DNA of 20,814 bases from the NCBI GenBank assembly GCA_018816625.1, contig JAHIVR010000087.1:1-20814 (forward strand), written 5' to 3'. This document shows, one piece after another, positions 1-6,581 of the stretch. Below the pieces are notes generated by a model. It made no database searches. It was not told the origin of the DNA and saw nothing but the letters and a program-made list of their open reading frames with translations. This DNA is from Nanobdellota archaeon. GTDB taxonomy: Archaea > Nanobdellota > Nanobdellia > Pacearchaeales > GW2011-AR1. A program made the position numbers and the translations under genes. Positions within the stretch are counted from its first letter, which is position 1; every line of letters starts with the position of its first letter.

Positions 1-1709
1 CTACTAGCCTCTTCTTTGAGAATCTTGAATCTGCCCAATTCTTTTGTGTTTTTTACATGAGGTCCGGTACAGATTTCTTTTGAGAAATTTCCTATAGTGT
101 AAACAGAGACGATGTCCCCGTATTTATCCCCGAAGACTCCAAGAGCTCCTTGCTTTAACGCTTGTTGTGTGGGCATCTCTTCTTTTGAGATTGGAAGAGC
201 CTTTTTTATTTGCCCGTTGACCAGGGACTCAATTTCTTTTAATTCTTCTTTGGTTACTTTTCTTGGGAAGGAAAAATCTAGCCTAAGTCTTTCTGCTGTT
301 ATGTTAGATCCTTTTTGAAACACTTTCTTTCCAAGGGTTTTTCTTAACGCTACAAGAAGAAGATGGTGAGCTGTGTGGAGTTTTGTTGTGGATTCAGAAT
401 TGTCAGCAAGGCCAGATTTAAATTTCCCTTCAGCGGCAGTTCTTGAAAGGCTTTGGTGTTTTGACTGTTCTTGTTTGAATGATTTAACATCAACTGTTAT
501 TTTATGTTGTTTGGCTGTTTCTTCTATAAGTTCTAGTGGGAAGCCATAGCTTTGATATAATAAGAAAGATGTTTTTCCATCTAGGGTTTTGTTTCTTTTA
601 TTCTTGAGGAAGTTAAGTAATATCTTTTCTCCTTGCTCGAGTGTTTTTAAGAATTTTTCTTCTTCTTTATTTAGTTCCTCCAATATTTCTTTTCTGTTTT
701 TTAGTATTTCATAATCAGAATAAATATCAAAAATTGGTTTGGTTATTTCACTTATTCTTTCTTTTACTCCCAATTGTTTTTTATATCTGATGGCTCTTCT
801 AATCAATCTCCTTAAAACGTATCCGTGTTCTGTATTACTTGGGATTACCCCATCTGCAATAATAAAGACAGAAGCTTTAAGATGATCTGCAACTATCCTC
901 ATAGCTTTTGTTTCTTCTTTGTTCTTGCCATACTCTTTTTTTGAAAGGATTTCTATTTCATTTATTATTGGTCTCCATATCTCTGTTAGGTATATGTCTC
1001 TTAGGTTATTTAACACAGCAAGAGTTCTTACAATCCCTCCTCCAAAATCTATATTTCTTTGTTTTGCTTCTTTATATTTTCCTTTTTCATCTCTGAAATA
1101 CTGCATTAAAACATCATTTCCAATTTCTACCCACTTTTTGTTTCTTGGATTCATTTTTTGGGCTTTTCCTTCACCAGTCCAGTAAAAAATCTCTGTGTCT
1201 GGTCCACAAGGCCCGGTATTTCCTGCAGGTCCCCACCAGTTATCTTTTTTAGGGAGATAGGCTATGTTTGTTATTCCTAAAGATTTCCAAATTTCTTCCG
1301 ATTCTGTGTCTTTTAGTGCATCTTTGTCTCCTTTGAAAACAGTAACTGCTAGCAATTTTTCATTTATTTTAAGGATTTTTGTTATGAATTCAAAAGTGTA
1401 TTTTATTGCATCTTCTTTCCAGTAATCTCCAAGGCTCCAGTTTCCAAGCATTTCAAAAAAAGTATTATGTACAAGATCTCCCACTTCATCAATATCTCCG
1501 GTTCTTATGCATCTCTGGATGTTTACAAGCCTTTTTCCTTGGGGATGGGGCTGGCCTAAAAGGTAAGGAACTAATGGATGCATTCCAGCAGTAGTAAATA
1601 GTACTGTTGGGTCTCCCTTTGGAATTAGTGGGGAGTTTGCTACTTGTTTATGCCCCTTTTTCTTAAAAAATTCAATATATTTTTTAATAAGTTCTTTACG
1701 AGTTATCAT
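1..1709 (-). CDS. alaS: Alanyl-tRNA synthetase, bacterial/CPR-like, 3' end outside the window
   Basis: This enzyme charges tRNA-Ala in the cytosol. 569 codons are visible from the ATG at 1709 and the frame is still open at base 1. The N-terminus has the class II catalytic core with TTAGMHPLVPYLLG, QRCIRTGDIDEVGD and FFEMLGNWSLGDYW. The editing domain shows HTAHH (H445-H449) and CTGPH (C547, H551), the HxxxH plus CxxxH zinc site. The N-terminus starts directly at motif 1 and lacks the Cys-rich extension of usual archaeal AlaRS; the wording of motif 1 and the editing motif resembles Patescibacteria/CPR enzymes, which suggests transfer. If so the protein should end soon after the window edge without a C-Ala domain. 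A TATA-like TTTTTAAAA (about 1731-1738) lies 25 nt upstream, so it may have its own leaderless promoter although it also follows two genes on the same strand by 34 nt. Confidence 0.95.
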   Translation of the reverse strand, partial: MITRKELIKKYIEFFKKKGHKQVANSPLIPKGDPTVLFTTAGMHPLVPYLLGQPHPQGKRLVNIQRCIRTGDIDEVGDLVHNTFFEMLGNWSLGDYWKEDAIKYTFEFITKILKINEKLLAVTVFKGDKDALKDTESEEIWKSLGITNIAYLPKKDNWWGPAGNTGPCGPDTEIFYWTGEGKAQKMNPRNKKWVEIGNDVLMQYFRDEKGKYKEAKQRNIDFGGGIVRTLAVLNNLRDIYLTEIWRPIINEIEILSKKEYGKNKEETKAMRIVADHLKASVFIIADGVIPSNTEHGYVLRRLIRRAIRYKKQLGVKERISEITKPIFDIYSDYEILKNRKEILEELNKEEEKFLKTLEQGEKILLNFLKNKRNKTLDGKTSFLLYQSYGFPLELIEETAKQHKITVDVKSFKQEQSKHQSLSRTAAEGKFKSGLADNSESTTKLHTAHHLLLVALRKTLGKKVFQKGSNITAERLRLDFSFPRKVTKEELKEIESLVNGQIKKALPISKEEMPTQQALKQGALGVFGDKYGDIVSVYTIGNFSKEICTGPHVKNTKELGRFKILKEEAS

Positions 1710-1730
1710 AATTCCACTAAGAAGGAGGAT

Positions 1731-1739
1731 TTTAAAAAT
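1731..1739 (-). promoter_or_regulatory. TATA-like box for alaS
   Basis: On the minus strand an AATTTTTAAAA run lies about 25 nt before the alaS ATG at 1709, the spacing expected for a leaderless archaeal transcript. It sits in the 34-nt gap after the preceding gene. No Shine-Dalgarno sequence is seen before the ATG. Confidence 0.45.
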
Positions 1740-1743
1740 TATG

Positions 1744-2148
1744 CTATTGGAGTCTTGCCAGCTGTTCTTGAATATCTTTTAGCTGAGAATCCAAACTATC
1801 TCTTTTTGGCTCTTCCTTTTTCTCTAATTTTGGAAGTTTCTTCTTTTTTTCTTTTGGTCTTACTTTCATATGGTGGATTACTGGTTCTTTTTTTTCTTTT
1901 TCTTCAAGTATCTTTGGGAGTACTGGAGTTGGTAGAAAAGTTTTCATTAATCTTAAATTAGTTCTTAGTTCTCCAAGATTTTTTTCTAATCTTATTTTTA
2001 ATTCAAATTCTTTTGATCTCAATTCTTTGTATTTTTTTGCGGCTTGTGCAATTCTTATAAGTGCGGCTTGTGTTGATAGGAGATCTATTCTAGACCTTCT
2101 TGCCTCATCGTAATCAAGCTTCACGTGAATTAGGTTTTCACTTTTCAT
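1744..2148 (-). CDS. Conserved-looking coiled-coil protein of unknown function
   Basis: I do not recognise the family. The 134-residue product is highly charged. Residues 1-70 are rich in Arg, Lys, Glu and Leu with helical periodicity (IRIAQAAKKYKELRSKEFEL), a Pro-containing break follows (FLPTPVLPK, about 71-79), then a Lys/Glu-rich linker (RPKEKKKKLPKLEKK) and a short C-terminal helix (LDSQLKDIQEQLARLQ). There is no signal peptide, membrane segment or Cys cluster. The ATG follows the stop of the upstream coiled-coil gene with one base between, so the two are almost surely co-transcribed and may act together. alaS follows 34 nt downstream. The function is open; a structural or scaffold role is only a guess. 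Confidence 0.8.
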   Translation of the reverse strand: MKSENLIHVKLDYDEARRSRIDLLSTQAALIRIAQAAKKYKELRSKEFELKIRLEKNLGELRTNLRLMKTFLPTPVLPKILEEKEKKEPVIHHMKVRPKEKKKKLPKLEKKEEPKRDSLDSQLKDIQEQLARLQ

Positions 2149-2149
2149 T

Positions 2150-2878
2150 TTAATCTATCTTAGAAAAAATATCAGAATCTATTTTTTGTACGTCTTCTTT
2201 TACTTTAATGATTTCGTTTTTCCAGAATTCTAGCTCCTTTTCTTCTTCTTTTTTTAAATCTTCTATTTGTTTAAGGTTTTTTTCTATTTCAGCTACTTGT
2301 TTTTTCGTCTTTTCTAGCGTTCTTAATCCGCTTTGGAATTTATCAATACGTATGAACACAGGACCACTTTTTGATTGTCTTGGAGGGTTGTATTCTTTTG
2401 GCATTTCTGAAAATTCTGGTTGTTCTTCGAATTCTTCATCCTCTTCCTTTTCTTTAGAGGAATCCATCTTAAAATCATCTTCTTCTATTGCAAAGGGCTC
2501 CATCTCCTGTCTTCTTGTAATCATCGGTTTCGGAGGAACTCTACTTTGAGGTTTTGGCATCATTCTAGCCTTCTTTGGAGGACCGAAATCATCTGCTTCA
2601 AAAACTCTATCACCTTTTTCTTCCCCAAGACTGTACTCCTCATCAAACTTAGGAGTGCCTTTGATAGCATGTTTTATAGTGTCTTGTGAAAATTTCTGAC
2701 CGTAAGAACTTGTTGGAAATTTTGGTAGTTGGTGTATCGGTTCTTTATTTTCGAATTCTTCTAATTCTGGCAATTCTGGAAGCTCAGGAAGTTCTGGGAG
2801 CTCTGGCAGGGTTAAATTCTTTTTTTTAGAAAAATCTTGTTTGTTGTTTCCCTCTTCTTTTTTGCTAAACCAACCCAT
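2150..2878 (-). CDS. Acidic coiled-coil protein with LPE repeats, unknown function
   Basis: This 242-residue protein of unknown function has three zones. The N-terminus is MGWFSKKEE followed by five tandem LPE units plus LEEFE (residues 24-43). A long low-complexity middle is acidic and proline-containing with little predicted fold (about 44-170). The C-terminus has a conserved-looking segment SGPVFIRIDKFQSGLRTLE (about 172-190) leading into a coiled coil to the end. The LPE codons differ from copy to copy, so this repeat is maintained rather than freshly expanded. It begins the minus-strand set ending in alaS. A cytosolic oligomeric scaffold is plausible, but there is no catalytic motif. Confidence 0.8.
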   Translation of the reverse strand: MGWFSKKEEGNNKQDFSKKKNLTLPELPELPELPELPELEEFENKEPIHQLPKFPTSSYGQKFSQDTIKHAIKGTPKFDEEYSLGEEKGDRVFEADDFGPPKKARMMPKPQSRVPPKPMITRRQEMEPFAIEEDDFKMDSSKEKEEDEEFEEQPEFSEMPKEYNPPRQSKSGPVFIRIDKFQSGLRTLEKTKKQVAEIEKNLKQIEDLKKEEEKELEFWKNEIIKVKEDVQKIDSDIFSKID

Positions 2879-2895
2879 TTTTTAATCCTTTTTTA

Positions 2896-2911
2896 GTATA
2901 TTGTGATATAC
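2896..2911. repeat. 16-bp inverted repeat GTATAT-N4-ATATAC upstream of the coiled-coil gene
   Basis: A perfect palindrome with six-base arms and a TGTG centre lies 18 nt before the ATG at 2878. Its right arm (GGGTATATC on the minus strand) could itself be the TATA element, about 29 nt from the start. It may be an operator or only an AT-rich coincidence; a second TATA-like element lies at 2921-2929. Confidence 0.35.
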
Positions 2912-2984
2912 CCTTTTTGATATATATGAGAGACAATATAGGTTTAAAAACTTTGTTTTTTCTTGGCTACGTTACTTGCCAACC

Positions 2985-2997
2985 GAAACCTATATAA
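2985..2997 (+). promoter_or_regulatory. BRE/TATA promoter of tfe
   Basis: GAAAC, a purine-rich BRE-like stretch, directly precedes TATATAA (2991-2997). The centre lies 26 nt before the tfe ATG at 3020, which predicts a leaderless mRNA. Confidence 0.65.
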
Positions 2998-3019
2998 CTT
3001 GATTTTTTTTAATCTTTAA

Positions 3020-3910
3020 ATGCTAACTAAATTTCTTAAGGAAGTGGTGATTCTTGTTGTTGGAAAACAAGCCGAACCAATAGCGGAGTTGCTTAATAGT
3101 AATAAACATGTTAATGAGTTTATCATAGCTAAGAAGTTAGGAATTACTATTAACCAAACTAGAAATATTTTATATAAAATCTCTGATTACGGGCTTGTTT
3201 CCTTCGTTAGAAAAAAAGATAAGAGGAAGGGATGGTACACTTATTTCTGGAAAATAGAAATTCTGAAGGCTTTAGAATTCTTGAAGAGTGTTTTGTTGAA
3301 GAAAACCGAGCAAATACAAAATCAAATAAATAGTAGGGAGTTGAAACAATTTTATTTTTGTGAAAAATGTGGTATTGAGTTTAGTGAAGAGAATGCTCTG
3401 TTGCACGACTTCACATGCAGCGAGTGCGGAGGCATTTTTACTGTTAAAGATAATACTAAACTCTTGAAGGAATTTAAAAAGAATTTATCTAGACTAAATA
3501 AGGAGATGGAATTGATAGATTTAGAAATAGAAAAAGAGAGAGGAAAAGTTGATAAGAAGAAATCTAAAGACATAAGTGATAGGTTGAAAGAGAAAGAGAA
3601 AATTAGGAAAGATAAACTTCGGATAAGACGTGAGGCTAATTTAAAAAAGATTAAAGAGAAGCCTTCTATTAAAGGTAAATCAAAGAAAAAATCTAAACTT
3701 GGAAAAAAACCAACCCCCAAGAATTTAAAGAAGACTTTGAAAAAGAAAGTTTTAAAGAAAACAAAATCAAGTAACAAGAAACTCAAGAAAGTTCGTCCAG
3801 GCGTGGCCAAACTAAACAGGCCAAAAGAGAAAGTTCGTCCAGGCGTGGCCAAACTAAACAGGCCAAAAGAGAAAGTTCGTCCAGGCGTGGCCAAACTAAA
3901 GAGAAGGTGA
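3020..3910 (+). CDS. tfe: TFE-like transcription initiation factor with long basic C-terminal tail
   Basis: Archaeal TFE, the TFIIE-alpha homologue, helps RNA polymerase open promoters. Residues 1-95 fit the winged-helix domain (AKKLGITINQTRNILYKISD, then the wing GLVSFVRKKDKRKGWYTYFW). A zinc ribbon follows with C114, C117, C133 and C136 (CEKC and CSEC). Normal archaeal TFE is about 170-190 residues; this one has 296. After a coiled coil (about 145-200) comes a very Lys/Arg-rich tail ending in three copies of KVRPGVAKLNRPKE, the last truncated, encoded by exact 42-bp DNA repeats. The tail may bind nucleic acid. The ATG lies 26 nt behind a TATA box. Rhomboid and SpoIIM genes follow on the same strand with small gaps, suggesting one operon. 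Confidence 0.88.
   Translation: MLTKFLKEVVILVVGKQAEPIAELLNSNKHVNEFIIAKKLGITINQTRNILYKISDYGLVSFVRKKDKRKGWYTYFWKIEILKALEFLKSVLLKKTEQIQNQINSRELKQFYFCEKCGIEFSEENALLHDFTCSECGGIFTVKDNTKLLKEFKKNLSRLNKEMELIDLEIEKERGKVDKKKSKDISDRLKEKEKIRKDKLRIRREANLKKIKEKPSIKGKSKKKSKLGKKPTPKNLKKTLKKKVLKKTKSSNKKLKKVRPGVAKLNRPKEKVRPGVAKLNRPKEKVRPGVAKLKRR
3788..3900 (+). repeat. 42-bp direct repeats, 2.7 identical copies, inside tfe
   Basis: Copies begin at 3788, 3830 and 3872. The first two are complete and identical, and the third matches for 29 bases before diverging into the stop. The unit is 14 codons, so copy-number change keeps frame. Its base composition is 50% G+C (21 of 42), well above the surrounding AT-rich sequence. 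Perfect identity including third codon positions points to recent duplication. Confidence 0.95.
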
Positions 3911-3920
3911 TTTCTAAAAA

Positions 3921-4595
3921 ATGAGTCCGGTGTATCAAGTAACTCCAAAACTTAGAAAGAGAAAATTTATTAATACTTTTAGCGTTAATACTAATCTTGT
4001 ATTTATTAATGTAGTTTTATTTATAATTTTCTCTATTATTATCTCTAGGGATTCTAAATATATAGAATATATTGCCATTCAACCGGGGAATATTCTAGCA
4101 GGAAAATATCTTTGGACTTTTATAACTAGCATGTTTATGCATGGGGGTTTCTTTCATATTTTTGCAAATATGTTATCTTTGTTTTTTATTGGGGGTTTAG
4201 TTGAGAAGCTACTTGGAAGGAAGAGGTATCTTTATTTTTATCTTATTTTTGGGTTATTTGCTGGTTTATTTTTTGTTTTATCTGCATTTATTTTTCCTGA
4301 GGCGATGAATACTTTTGCAGTTGGTGCTTCTGGGGCAATCTTTGGTCTTATAGGATTGCTTATGCTTTTAACTCCCAATCTTCCGGTGTATTTGATGTTC
4401 GTCCCCATACCTATCAAGATGAAATATGCTGCCCCGGGGATGTTGGTGGTGCTCTGGCTTATTTCTATCGCTGGAAATGTTCCTATTGGGAATACAGCCC
4501 ATCTTGGGGGGTTAGTTGCCGGATTGGCTTATGGGCTTTATTTGAGGAACAAATATAAACGTAAAACTGCTTATATTAGTAAACACTTTAGTTAA
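3921..4595 (+). CDS. Rhomboid family intramembrane serine protease
   Basis: This protease cleaves membrane proteins within the bilayer. The 224-residue protein has a short basic N-terminal tail and about six membrane segments. The catalytic serine is S137 in GASGAIFG and the partner histidine is H194 in NTAHLGG. The HxxxN oxyanion motif is H79-N83 in HIFAN. These are the three hallmark sites, so the enzyme should be active. The ATG follows the tfe stop by ten bases with no TATA box between, so it is probably read from the tfe promoter. The C-terminus is short and basic. No substrate can be inferred; the next gene also encodes a membrane protein. Confidence 0.93.
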   Translation: MSPVYQVTPKLRKRKFINTFSVNTNLVFINVVLFIIFSIIISRDSKYIEYIAIQPGNILAGKYLWTFITSMFMHGGFFHIFANMLSLFFIGGLVEKLLGRKRYLYFYLIFGLFAGLFFVLSAFIFPEAMNTFAVGASGAIFGLIGLLMLLTPNLPVYLMFVPIPIKMKYAAPGMLVVLWLISIAGNVPIGNTAHLGGLVAGLAYGLYLRNKYKRKTAYISKHFS

Positions 4596-4611
4596 TTTGT
4601 GTTTTAAAAAG

Positions 4612-5247
4612 ATGGTGAAAAGAAGAAAAAAATCTAAAAAGATAGTTAATTTTGAAGACCAGTATGTTAAGAGCTGGAATTTTATTAAACAATCTAGGGA
4701 ATTCATTTATGTTGCAGTATTGATTTTCTTTATCTTTGCAGTGATTGGTTTTTTCTTTCAAGATGTTGTCAACTACTTTTTTAAATCTTTTTTTAGCACG
4801 GATTTGAATGGAAATATTCTAGTTTTTATTGAAAGATTGATTGAGAAGACAGAAAACATGGGGTCTTCTGAGCTTTTGAGATTTATATTTTTTAATAATC
4901 TACAAACTAGTTTTCTTGCAATGGTTGTTGGAGTTTTGTTTGCAGTATTCCCTTTATTTGCAATCGTAACCAATGGATATCTTTTGGGCTTTGTTTCTTA
5001 TCTTAGTGTGAAAGCAGGTGGAATTCTTGTTTTATGGAAGCTTTTACCCCACGGGATATTTGAATTGCCGGCGGTGTTTCTTGCGGTAGGTTTGGGATTG
5101 AGATTGGGTTTATATATTTTTAGAACCAACGAAAGACCCTTTAAAGAAATCATTGTAGAATGCTTGAGAGTGTTCTTGTTTGTAATTCTGCCTCTTCTAA
5201 TTGTGGCAGCCATTATAGAAGTAATGCTTCTTGTTTCTTTAGGGTGA
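4612..5247 (+). CDS. SpoIIM/DUF95 family membrane protein
   Basis: The product belongs to the stage II sporulation protein M family (PF01944), which is widespread in archaea with no sporulation role and no known activity. The 211-residue protein starts with a basic cytosolic tail (MVKRRKKSKK), then has about five membrane segments and the family hallmark LPHGIFELPA (about residues 145-154) followed by a glycine-rich helix (VGLGLRLGLY). The ATG at 4612 is preferred over an in-frame TTG at 4597, because the extra five residues (MCFKK) add nothing. It lies 16 nt after the rhomboid stop, in the same likely operon. Its TGA directly touches the stop of the convergent gene. The family assignment is good; the function is unknown. 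Confidence 0.88.
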   Translation: MVKRRKKSKKIVNFEDQYVKSWNFIKQSREFIYVAVLIFFIFAVIGFFFQDVVNYFFKSFFSTDLNGNILVFIERLIEKTENMGSSELLRFIFFNNLQTSFLAMVVGVLFAVFPLFAIVTNGYLLGFVSYLSVKAGGILVLWKLLPHGIFELPAVFLAVGLGLRLGLYIFRTNERPFKEIIVECLRVFLFVILPLLIVAAIIEVMLLVSLG

Positions 5248-5463
5248 TTAATCTTTTAAATCGCTTATCCCAAGGATAACAAGGAAGAGTCCTATCATAA
5301 ATACAAACCAGAAAATCCCCCCTTTAAGAACAATCCATGCGGCGTTTAAGAAGTCAAAGCTTTTTCCAAACAATTCCCAGCTGTTAACTGAGGAAAACCA
5401 TGCTACAAGGATGGCTCCGATTAACAAGATAAGTCCAATTAAAAGTTCAGACCATTTATTCAT
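5248..5463 (-). CDS. Small two-helix membrane protein, unknown function
   Basis: This 71-residue protein has two hydrophobic helices, residues 7-24 (LLIGLILLIGAILVAWFS) and about 45-66, separated by a loop with WELFGKSFDFLNAAW, and ends in GISDLKD. I recall similar short proteins in DPANN genomes but can name no family. A TATA-like TTTAAATA (5486-5493) lies 26 nt before the ATG, predicting a leaderless transcript. The stop codon abuts the stop of the convergent SpoIIM-like gene with no base between. It may be a small membrane-complex subunit; nothing in the sequence says which. Confidence 0.75.
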   Translation of the reverse strand: MNKWSELLIGLILLIGAILVAWFSSVNSWELFGKSFDFLNAAWIVLKGGIFWFVFMIGLFLVILGISDLKD

Positions 5464-5485
5464 TGTAGTCTTAGATACTGGTTTT

Positions 5486-5493
5486 TATTTAAA
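5486..5493 (-). promoter_or_regulatory. TATA box of the small membrane protein
   Basis: TTTAAATA on the minus strand is centred 26 nt upstream of the ATG at 5463. It forms half of a divergent promoter region with the element at 5541-5548. Confidence 0.55.
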
Positions 5494-5540
5494 AAGATTC
5501 TTGTTCTGGAATATGTATTTAAAATTAGGAAAGGATATCT

Positions 5541-5548
5541 TTTTAAAA
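5541..5548 (+). promoter_or_regulatory. TATA box of dys
   Basis: TTTTAAAA is centred 25 nt before the ATG at 5569, so the mRNA should be leaderless. An A/G-rich stretch precedes it (AGGAAAGG, 5527-5534), which could serve as BRE. Confidence 0.55.
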
Positions 5549-5568
5549 CCCAGTTTTTAATAAGCTCT

Positions 5569-6468
5569 ATGAAAGAAGTTAAACATCTTAAAATAGAGAA
5601 AGATATGGGAGTATCTGATCTTGTAAGGGGGATGAGGGGTGTTGGGTTTGGAGCTGGTAAGATTGCAAGAGCTGGCGAGATAATGGATAAGATGTTTAAA
5701 GATGGGGATTGTAAGGTCTTTTTTGGAGTTGCTGGAGCAATGGTGCCATGTGGGATGAAACAGGTTATTCTTGATGTTCTTGATTATACAGATATTTTTG
5801 TTACAACCGGGGCAAATCTGACCCACGATTTGATTGAATCTCTTGGGGAGAAACACTATAAAATAGAGAATGAAAGGATTGTGGATGACGTTCTTTTGGC
5901 AGAAAAAGGTTTTGATAGAATTTATAATGTGTTAATGAAGAATGGAGTTTATGAAAAACTTGAAGATTTTTTTAAGGCCAACTTTGATAGTTTTTCTAAG
6001 TGTGGAAATATAAAGGATTTTTTGTGGAAAATTGGGGAGTTGTGTCCAGGGGGGGGTATTTTGAAAAAATGTTATGATAAAAAAATACCCATTTTTTGCC
6101 CTGGAATTGCAGATTCTGGAATAGGTTTAATGATGTGGGGGAGAATTGCTGAGGGCAAAACTACAAATATTGATGTATTTACAGATATGAAAGAAATTAT
6201 TGATTTTTCTTGGACTGCCAAGAAAACAGGGGTGCTTTATATTGGGGGAGGTTTGCCAAAGAATTTTATCCAGCAAGCCCTACAGTTTTCTAAAGGGGCC
6301 GATTACGGGATACAGATTACTACGGATAGGCCAGAATCCGGGGGTTCTAGTGGGGCTCCTTTGAAAGAAGGAATATCTTGGGGTAAATTGAGCAAGGATG
6401 CTGATTTCGTGGATGTGGTTTGCGATGCAACAATAGCTTTGCCTTTGATTTTTGGGTCTATATTATAA
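5569..6468 (+). CDS. dys: Deoxyhypusine synthase
   Basis: This enzyme transfers the aminobutyl group of spermidine to a lysine of archaeal translation factor aIF5A, the first step of hypusine formation, using NAD. The 299-residue length fits the family. FFGVAGAMVPCGMKQ and VTTGANLTHD form the NAD-binding N-terminal part, FCPGIADSGIG and YIGGGLPKNFIQQ the central part. EGISWGK carries the catalytic lysine K273, followed by VVCDATIALPLI, as in the human enzyme (AVSWGK). It has its own TATA box and leaderless start. The aIF5A gene is not in the window. The next gene, disA, has a separate promoter. Confidence 0.95.
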   Translation: MKEVKHLKIEKDMGVSDLVRGMRGVGFGAGKIARAGEIMDKMFKDGDCKVFFGVAGAMVPCGMKQVILDVLDYTDIFVTTGANLTHDLIESLGEKHYKIENERIVDDVLLAEKGFDRIYNVLMKNGVYEKLEDFFKANFDSFSKCGNIKDFLWKIGELCPGGGILKKCYDKKIPIFCPGIADSGIGLMMWGRIAEGKTTNIDVFTDMKEIIDFSWTAKKTGVLYIGGGLPKNFIQQALQFSKGADYGIQITTDRPESGGSSGAPLKEGISWGKLSKDADFVDVVCDATIALPLIFGSIL

Positions 6469-6492
6469 TGTTATGCAAATTTCTTCTAAAAA

Positions 6493-6500
6493 TTTATATA
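6493..6500 (+). promoter_or_regulatory. TATA box for the disA transcript
   Basis: TTTATATA lies 25-26 nt before the ATG at 6522, not before the disA ATG at 6578. The predicted transcript therefore starts at or near the upstream ORF and carries disA about 56 nt further on. Confidence 0.55.
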
Positions 6501-6521
6501 TTTGAGGAGTTTTAATTTAAT

Positions 6522-6581
6522 ATGAAAGTAAAAATAAATCTTTTTAGGTTTTCCAATAACGGGGGAGTTTTGTTGAAATGA
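6522..6581 (+). CDS. Upstream ORF of 19 codons overlapping the disA start
   Basis: ATG at 6522 opens a 19-residue frame (MKVKINLF through GGVLLK) whose TGA overlaps the disA ATG as ATGA (6578-6581). Its start is at the position expected for a leaderless transcript from the TATA box at 6493-6500. The first eleven bases, ATGAAAGTAAA, are repeated exactly at the disA start. It could be a leader peptide coupling translation to disA, or a relic of an older start. No similarity is recognised. Confidence 0.5.
   Translation: MKVKINLFRFSNNGGVLLK
6561..6567 (+). promoter_or_regulatory. Shine-Dalgarno-like GGGGGAG before disA
   Basis: GGGGGAG ends ten bases before the disA ATG. Most genes here lack such a site and look leaderless, so it supports internal initiation at 6578 after the upstream ORF. 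Confidence 0.45.

Noticed and set aside
1741..1782. Plus-strand GGAGG followed by ATG at 1741
   Set aside because: The frame has only 13 codons and lies opposite the coiled-coil gene; the GGAGG is taken as chance.
3788..3900. CRISPR-like array
   Set aside because: The 42-bp copies are head to tail with no spacers between them and lie in frame inside tfe, so this is a coding tandem repeat.
3352..3948. Long minus-strand frame opposite tfe
   Set aside because: Its product is a low-complexity Phe/Leu/Ser-rich mirror of the lysine-rich TFE tail; the plus strand has domains, zinc site and promoter.
3911..4611. Separate promoter for the rhomboid and SpoIIM-like genes
   Set aside because: The gaps are 10 and 16 bases with no TATA box at the usual distance; read-through from tfe is simpler.
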